In this document: in pieces, positions 5,940 through 10,566 of the stretch | Layout of the letters: the number at the start of each line of letters is the position of its first letter | Position numbering within the stretch: the first letter of the stretch is position 1 | Assembly (NCBI GenBank): GCA_031368095.1 | Contig: JANLQX010000181.1 | Span: 1-10,566, forward strand | Source of the DNA: JANLQX01 sp031368095 | Lineage (GTDB): Bacteria > Actinomycetota > Acidimicrobiia > Acidimicrobiales > JANYDT01 | Direction: 5' to 3' | Length of the DNA stretch: 10,566 nucleotides | The notes under the pieces: model-generated | Seen by the model: the letters and a program-made list of their open reading frames with translations, nothing else | What the model was told of the DNA's origin: nothing | Databases searched by the model: none | Program-made: the position numbers and the translations under genes

Positions 5940-6602
5940 ATGGAAAAGCATCGTCCCCCGCCCGCCCGCCCGGTCTCGTCCGACTCACCGACTCGTTGGC
6001 GGAGGAACACGATCGTGGCGGTGGTCGCCCTGGTGCTGCCCGCCCTTGTTGGGTCGCCGGCGTATGCCAGCGCGATTCCGAGCTACTCGTGTGTGTTCAC
6101 TGAGCCGTTTGTCGTGATCGACTCATTTCCCGGCGGTATCCGGTACACCACTCCGGAAGCAGTCCTCACGGCCACCGGTGCCGCGGCGTCGACCTCGACT
6201 GAGGCGAAGGCGATCCTCGGCGGAGAAGTGAAAACTGGGCCCTTCTCCGTCACTATCGCCAAGAAGCCCGGTACCGACGGAATGAGCAGCCTCATACGGC
6301 CCTACGTGGCGACGTTGACGGCCAAGCCGGCAATCAACGTGACGGGGGCCTGCCTGCGCTATCCCGACGGCACAGCACCCCGCAAGGTAGCGATTCGCTC
6401 CGGCAAGCTCAACGTCCGCACGAAGGCGTCGGTGTCATCGGCCAAGCTCGCCCAACTCAGTGCTGGGGTGTCGGTGTGGGCATTTCCCGAAAAGGTGAGC
6501 AACGGCTGGGTACACGTTGCTGCCGGCAAGTATCCGGCTGGCGGCGACGGCGCGATCACCGTCGTCGAGGGCTATGTCCCCGACGAGTTCCTCGCTCGCT
6601 GA
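5940..6602 (+). CDS. Secreted protein with C-terminal bacterial SH3-like domain
   Basis: This 220-residue exported protein of unknown precise role has a signal peptide: a basic N-region (RWRRN, 19-23), a hydrophobic core (TIVAVVALVLPALVG, 24-38) and a probable cleavage site after AYA (43) or ASA (45). The mature part begins with an unrecognised region of about 100 residues carrying two cysteines (51 and 138), which could pair outside the cell. Residues about 150-219 resemble a bacterial SH3 domain: KLNVRTKASVSSAKLAQL, then SVWAF, NGWVHVAA and the closing GYVPDEFL. Such domains often bind cell-wall peptides or mediate contacts in exported proteins. ATG 5940 was chosen because it places the signal peptide correctly; the frame is open upstream to 5769 with no signal-like sequence. 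The ribosome binding site is weak (GGAA, 5934-5937). The gene is divergent from the regulator and ends only 12 bases from the convergent giant surface protein gene. Confidence 0.8.
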   Translation: MEKHRPPPARPVSSDSPTRWRRNTIVAVVALVLPALVGSPAYASAIPSYSCVFTEPFVVIDSFPGGIRYTTPEAVLTATGAAASTSTEAKAILGGEVKTGPFSVTIAKKPGTDGMSSLIRPYVATLTAKPAINVTGACLRYPDGTAPRKVAIRSGKLNVRTKASVSSAKLAQLSAGVSVWAFPEKVSNGWVHVAAGKYPAGGDGAITVVEGYVPDEFLAR

Positions 6603-6614
6603 CAAGACGCCGAC

Positions 6615-9600
6615 CTACTCAGCTGAAGAGTCGGATGTGTCGCGTGCCGGTTCTGCCGCTGGGCGGCGGCGGCGCCGGCTGAGGAACTGCAGGAGTATTC
6701 CCGACCCAAGCAGCCACGCCGCAATGTCGTAGAGCCGCGTGCTCTCGGTGCCGGTGAGGGCCAGTGCGCCTGGACCGGTGGTCGATTCGAGGGTGAGGTT
6801 GAGCACCGAACACGCTCCGGCGGTGTCGCAGAGGCGAACCCGAATGGTCTGCACGCCGGCCACTCGGGCTGACCCGACGATCCGCCCATTCTCGAGACGT
6901 AGACCGTCGGGAAGCGAGCCCGTGATGATTTCGGTGCTGACGACGTTTCCCGGCAAGGGCTGGTTCACCTGATCGCCGACCCGTACCGAAACGGTTTCGT
7001 TTGCTACTGACGTTCGAATGGGGACGAGTGTCGTCACCGCTCGGGTGCCGGTGACCGAGGCCGGAACAGTCACAACGGCGATTGATGAAGTCTCTTCGGT
7101 GCCAGGTTTGGTCGCTTCCGAGGTACTCGTCTTGGGCAGCAGGAGCGTTGTTGTCGGCGCCGATGTTGTCAGCGACTCGGTTGTTGCGGTCGGTTCGGTG
7201 GTGGTTGTTGGTGCCGGGGGAACGATGACCGGGGGACTGTCGGAGCTGTGAATCGTGCCGATGCCGACGGCTCCGAAGATCGTGGCGTTGACCGGGTTCA
7301 ACAGCGTGACGGTCAGGGTCTCGTCCGCCTCTTCGAGTCCGTCGGTCGAGGTTGGGATCCGCAGCACATACGTCGTCTGTCCGGCCGGAATCGTGATCGT
7401 GAAGGTCGATGTGGCGCCGCCGTGATCGGACCCCGACGTGGTGACGTTGTTGATGGACACCGTGATCGTGACCGGCGTCGCGGACGGGCCTGACAACGTG
7501 ATCGTGAAGGCCAGTTCGTCGCCTTCGTTGGCGTCGGCGTCGGAGATCGAAACCGTCGGAAACGCGTTGGAGTCACGGATCGTTGCGGTCGCGGTACCGG
7601 TGCCACCGATCGTCACGCCGGCGGAAGGACCGCTGAGGGTTGCGGTGAACGTCTCGTCGCCTTCGGCAACGCCATCCGCCGTGGTCGGAACATCCACGTT
7701 GACCGACGTCGAACCGGCAGGAATGAGAACGGTTCGGGTCGTCGTGGTGTAATCGCCTGACCCGGCAGTGCCGTTCGTGGTGGTGAAGGTGACCGTCTGG
7801 TCGGTCGCCGACGGGTTGGACAGGGTCAGCGTGAAGCGAGCGACGCCGCCCTCGTCAATCGTGACATCGCCGATGGTCACGACCGGCGTCGGCGACGCGT
7901 CGACGATCGTTCCGGTGGCCGTCAAGGTACCTGGAGCGAGACCGGCTGAGAGATCCGAAATCGCTACGGTGAAGGTTTCGTCGTTCTCGTCGGTCGTATC
8001 GACAGCCGTAGGTACACGTACGGTCACACTCGTCGAACCGGCCGGGATGGTGACGGTCCGCGTGACGGAAGTGAAGTCAGCGTTCCCGGCGGTTCCTGTG
8101 GTGGTGGTGAATGTCACGGTCTGATCGGTCGACGACGGATTCGTCAACGAGATCGTGAAGACCACATCGCTGCCTTCAGTGGCTGACGAGCCGATGATCG
8201 ACACGACCGGCGTCGGGGTGGCGTCAACGATTGTTCCAACCCCGGTGCCGTCGCCGACGGTGAGTCCGGCGCTCGGATTGCTGAGCGTGAGGGTGAAGGT
8301 CTCGTTCGGTTCGTCGATGGCGTCGCTGTTGGTATCGACGGTCACGCTCACGGATGTGGCCCCGGCCGGAATCGTCACCGTTCGAGTGATCGGGACAAAA
8401 TCGGCGGTGCCGGCGCTGCCAGCGTTCGTCACGACGTCGATCGTCACGTCGACCGACGACGGATTGCTCAGCGTGAGTACGAACGTTGCCGTGCCACCTT
8501 CCGTGATTGTGATGTCATCGACGGAAATGGTTGGCGTTGGGTCATTGTCGACGATGGTGCCGCTTGCCGTGGCTGTCCCGATGATCAGTCCACTCGAAGG
8601 ACCGGCGATGGTGACCGTAAAGGTTTCGTCAGGCTCGTCGGTGGTGTCGACAGTCGTAGGCACACGTACGGTTACTGTTGTCGAGCCGGCGGGAATAGTG
8701 ACGGTGGTCGTAGTCGTGGTGTAGTCGCTGGTTCCGGCGGTCCCGGTACTGGTGGTGAACGTGACGGTCTGATCGGTCGACGATGGGTTGGTGAGGGTGA
8801 GGGTGAAATCGGCATCGCCGCCCTCGGTGACCGAGGTATTGGCGATGGAAACGGATGGGGTTGGGTCGTTGTCGACGATGGTGCCCGTTCCCGTAGCGTC
8901 ACCCAGGCTCACTCCGGCCGACGGCGAGCTGAGCGTGACCGTGAAGGTCTCGTTGGGCTCATCGATGCTGTCGGAGGTCGTTGACACCAGCACCGTTGCG
9001 CTGGTGGAACCCGCTGGGATCGTGACAGTTTGGGTGGTCGTGGTGTAGTCACTCGTTCCGGCTGTTCCGGAACTGGTGGTGAACGTGACGGTCTGATCGG
9101 TCGACGAAGGATTGCTGAGATACACAGTGAACGAGGCGACCCCTCCCTCGGTCACGGTCACGTTGGAAACCGAGACCGACGGTGCACCGTCATCGTCGAG
9201 GATCGTGCCGACTGCGGTCGCTGTTCCCAATGCCAGGCCGCTCGACGGGGCGGTCAACGTGACGTTGAACGTTTCGTTGTCCTCGTCAGCCGAGTCCTCC
9301 GTTGTCGGCACGCTCACGGTGACCGAAGTCGATCCGGCGGGGATCGTGACGGTGGTTGCGGTGGTGGTGTAGTCACTCGTTCCGGCGGTGCCGTCGCTGG
9401 TGGTGAATGTGACGGTCTGGTCGGTCGAGCTTGGGTTGCTGAGTGTAAGGGTGAAGACGGCGTTGTCACCTTCGATGGCGGCGACATCCGTGATCGACAC
9501 GGTCGGTGTGGCGTCGTCGTCGGTGATGGTGCCGGTGGCAATAGCGGCGCCGAGTGTGAGTCCGCTCGACGGTGTAGTGAGGGTGACGTTGAACGTTTCG

Positions 9601-10566
9601 TTCGACTCGTCGATGTCGTCTTGGGTCGTAGGCACACTCACGGTCGCCGACGTTGATCCGGCGGGGATCGTGACTGTTGTCGACGTTGTTGTGTAGTCGC
9701 TTGTTCCGGCGGTGCCAGTGCTGGTGGTGAACGTGACGGTCTGGTCGGTCGAGCTTGGGTTGCTGAGCGTGAGGGTGAAGACGGCGTTGGTGCCTTCGAC
9801 GGTGGTGACGTCAGAGATCGAGACTGTTGGTGTCGGGTCGTCGTCGGTGATCGTGCTGACGGCTGTTGCCGTTCCCAAGGCAAGGCCAGCGGAGGGTGCG
9901 GTGAGGGTGACGTTGAATGTTTCGTTTGGCTCGTCGATCGTGTCCTGGGTCGTAGGCACACTTACGGTGACTGAAGTTGATCCGGCGGGGATGGTGACGG
10001 TGGTTGACGTTGTTGTGTAGTCGCTTGTTCCGGCGGTGCCGTTGGTGGTGGTGACGACCACGGTCTGGTTGGTCGAAGACGGGTTCGAGAGGGTGAGGGT
10101 GAAGACGGCGTTGGCGCCTTCGATCGTGGTGACGTTGGCGACGGAGATTGTTGGTGTGGCGTCGTCGTCGAGGATTGTTCCGGTCGCAGTAGCGGTGCCC
10201 AGAGCAAGTCCGCTCGATGGTGTCGTGAGGGTGACGGTGAACGTTTCGTTGGGTTCGTCGATCGTGTCTTGCGTCGTCGGGACCGACACGGTGACGGAGG
10301 TTGATCCGGCGGGGATCGTGACGGTGGTTGCGGTGGTTGTGTAGTCGTTTGTTCCGGCGGTGCCGGTGGAGGTGGTGAAGATGACGGTCTGGTCGGTGGA
10401 TGACGGGTTCGAGAGGGTGAGGGTGAAGACGGCGTTTGTGCCTTCGACGGTGGTGACGTTCGCGACCGACACGGTCGGGGTGGCGTCGTCATCGACAATG
10501 GTGCCGGTCGCTGTGGCGGTGCCGAGTGTCAGGCCGGCGGAGGGTGCGGTGAGGGTGACGTTGAAT
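6615..10566 (-). CDS. Giant LAxTG-anchored surface protein with Calx-beta repeats (N-terminus outside window)
   Basis: The frame is open to the right edge, giving over 1,310 residues of a larger protein. From the N-terminal side: a 31-residue partial repeat, then ten complete Calx-beta domains of about 108 residues, each with the pattern VSxxxVTxxEGxxAxFTLTLSNPS...TIPAGSTSVTV...DExxETFxVTL. Next come a Thr/Pro-rich linker (about 7014-7235), a putative Ig-like He_PIG domain (about 6770-7013; key segment GSLPDGLRLENGRIVGS), the sorting motif LALTG, a hydrophobic helix and an Arg-rich tail. Calx-beta domains bind calcium between domains and are common in large adhesins and matrix proteins. I infer an extracellular, wall-anchored fibrous adhesin stiffened by calcium, with the linker crossing the wall. 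The stop is TAG at 6617-6615. The start, signal peptide and any N-terminal ligand-binding head lie beyond base 10566. The in-frame GTG at 10472 falls inside a repeat and is not the true start. Nothing indicates frameshift. Confidence 0.92.
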   Translation of the reverse strand, partial: FNVTLTAPSAGLTLGTATATGTIVDDDATPTVSVANVTTVEGTNAVFTLTLSNPSSTDQTVIFTTSTGTAGTNDYTTTATTVTIPAGSTSVTVSVPTTQDTIDEPNETFTVTLTTPSSGLALGTATATGTILDDDATPTISVANVTTIEGANAVFTLTLSNPSSTNQTVVVTTTNGTAGTSDYTTTSTTVTIPAGSTSVTVSVPTTQDTIDEPNETFNVTLTAPSAGLALGTATAVSTITDDDPTPTVSISDVTTVEGTNAVFTLTLSNPSSTDQTVTFTTSTGTAGTSDYTTTSTTVTIPAGSTSATVSVPTTQDDIDESNETFNVTLTTPSSGLTLGAAIATGTITDDDATPTVSITDVAAIEGDNAVFTLTLSNPSSTDQTVTFTTSDGTAGTSDYTTTATTVTIPAGSTSVTVSVPTTEDSADEDNETFNVTLTAPSSGLALGTATAVGTILDDDGAPSVSVSNVTVTEGGVASFTVYLSNPSSTDQTVTFTTSSGTAGTSDYTTTTQTVTIPAGSTSATVLVSTTSDSIDEPNETFTVTLSSPSAGVSLGDATGTGTIVDNDPTPSVSIANTSVTEGGDADFTLTLTNPSSTDQTVTFTTSTGTAGTSDYTTTTTTVTIPAGSTTVTVRVPTTVDTTDEPDETFTVTIAGPSSGLIIGTATASGTIVDNDPTPTISVDDITITEGGTATFVLTLSNPSSVDVTIDVVTNAGSAGTADFVPITRTVTIPAGATSVSVTVDTNSDAIDEPNETFTLTLSNPSAGLTVGDGTGVGTIVDATPTPVVSIIGSSATEGSDVVFTISLTNPSSTDQTVTFTTTTGTAGNADFTSVTRTVTIPAGSTSVTVRVPTAVDTTDENDETFTVAISDLSAGLAPGTLTATGTIVDASPTPVVTIGDVTIDEGGVARFTLTLSNPSATDQTVTFTTTNGTAGSGDYTTTTRTVLIPAGSTSVNVDVPTTADGVAEGDETFTATLSGPSAGVTIGGTGTATATIRDSNAFPTVSISDADANEGDELAFTITLSGPSATPVTITVSINNVTTSGSDHGGATSTFTITIPAGQTTYVLRIPTSTDGLEEADETLTVTLLNPVNATIFGAVGIGTIHSSDSPPVIVPPAPTTTTEPTATTESLTTSAPTTTLLLPKTSTSEATKPGTEETSSIAVVTVPASVTGTRAVTTLVPIRTSVANETVSVRVGDQVNQPLPGNVVSTEIITGSLPDGLRLENGRIVGSARVAGVQTIRVRLCDTAGACSVLNLTLESTTGPGALALTGTESTRLYDIAAWLLGSGILLQFLSRRRRRPAAEPARDTSDSSAE
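6618..6764 (-). other. C-terminal cell-wall sorting signal (LALTG, helix, Arg-rich tail)
   Basis: LALTG is encoded at 6764-6750. It is followed by a spacer (TESTR), a hydrophobic stretch (LYDIAAWLLGSGILLQFL), five consecutive arginines and a hydrophilic tail of about 15 residues. This is the three-part layout of a sortase substrate. LAxTG is the motif reported for class E sortases of high-GC Gram-positives, in place of LPxTG. No sortase gene is in the window. Confidence 0.8.
7236..10565 (-). repeat. Tandem array of Calx-beta coding repeats, 324-bp period
   Basis: Ten full units plus a partial one (10565-10473) run in phase. Units 1-8 are each exactly 324 bp (108 residues): unit 1 is 10472-10149, unit 4 is 9500-9177, unit 8 is 8204-7881. 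Unit 9 (7880-7554) is 327 bp and the last (7553-7236) is shorter and more diverged. Units towards the right edge are highly similar in DNA as well as protein, for example the recurring GATCCGGCGGGGATCGTGAC block. Recombination between units could readily change their number, and short-read assembly here is error-prone. Confidence 0.93.

Noticed and set aside
9030..9656. 208-codon + strand frame, and repeated 102-codon + strand frames spaced 324 bases apart, within the Calx-beta array
   Set aside because: Their regular spacing and near-identical sequences are a by-product of the repeats coded on the other strand.
7236..10565. Regularly spaced repeats as a possible CRISPR array
   Set aside because: The period is 324 bp, the whole unit is coding and in frame, and there are no short repeats with unique spacers.

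Overview
The window comes from a high-GC, flagellated bacterium that carries wall-anchored surface proteins. The final gene ends in an LAxTG-type sorting signal, which is the class E sortase signal of high-GC Gram-positives. Together with a FlhA gene, an FlhF-like gene and Calx-beta repeat proteins, this points to an Actinobacteriota member, possibly an acidimicrobial lineage. That placement is inference; no rRNA or other marker lies in the window.

Layout. (1) Bases 1-3033 are the end of a flagellar export operon on the + strand: the C-terminal two thirds of FlhA, then an FlhF-like protein whose GTP-binding motifs appear lost, then a small putative membrane protein. An 8-bp perfect hairpin overlaps the last stop codon. 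(2) A 173-bp AT-richer gap (3034-3206) holds a possible promoter. (3) Bases 3207-4823 (+) encode a soluble hybrid histidine kinase with HisKA, HATPase, receiver and HPt domains. (4) An OmpR-type response regulator (4894-5706, -) faces it tail to tail. A 34-bp direct repeat lies at their junction, one copy spanning the end of the regulator gene. (5) A divergent intergenic region (5707-5939) with two clear inverted repeats separates the regulator from a secreted SH3-domain protein (5940-6602, +). (6) From 6615 to the right edge the - strand encodes a very large surface protein, incomplete at its N-terminus. It has ten complete Calx-beta repeats plus a partial one in register at about 324 bp, a Thr-rich linker, a putative Ig-like (He_PIG) domain, an LALTG motif, a membrane helix and an Arg-rich tail.

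How the parts may work together: the kinase has every domain of a phosphorelay (His51, Asp359, His483), and the adjacent regulator is the obvious final acceptor (Asp62). The regulator diverges from a secreted SH3 protein and sits near a probable adhesin, while flagellar genes lie on the other side. A motility/surface-attachment switch is therefore an attractive hypothesis, but the sequence does not prove it.

The two most unusual points are the FlhF-like protein that looks like a pseudo-GTPase, and the progressive loss of the acidic inter-repeat calcium motif in the Calx-beta repeats nearest the cell wall.
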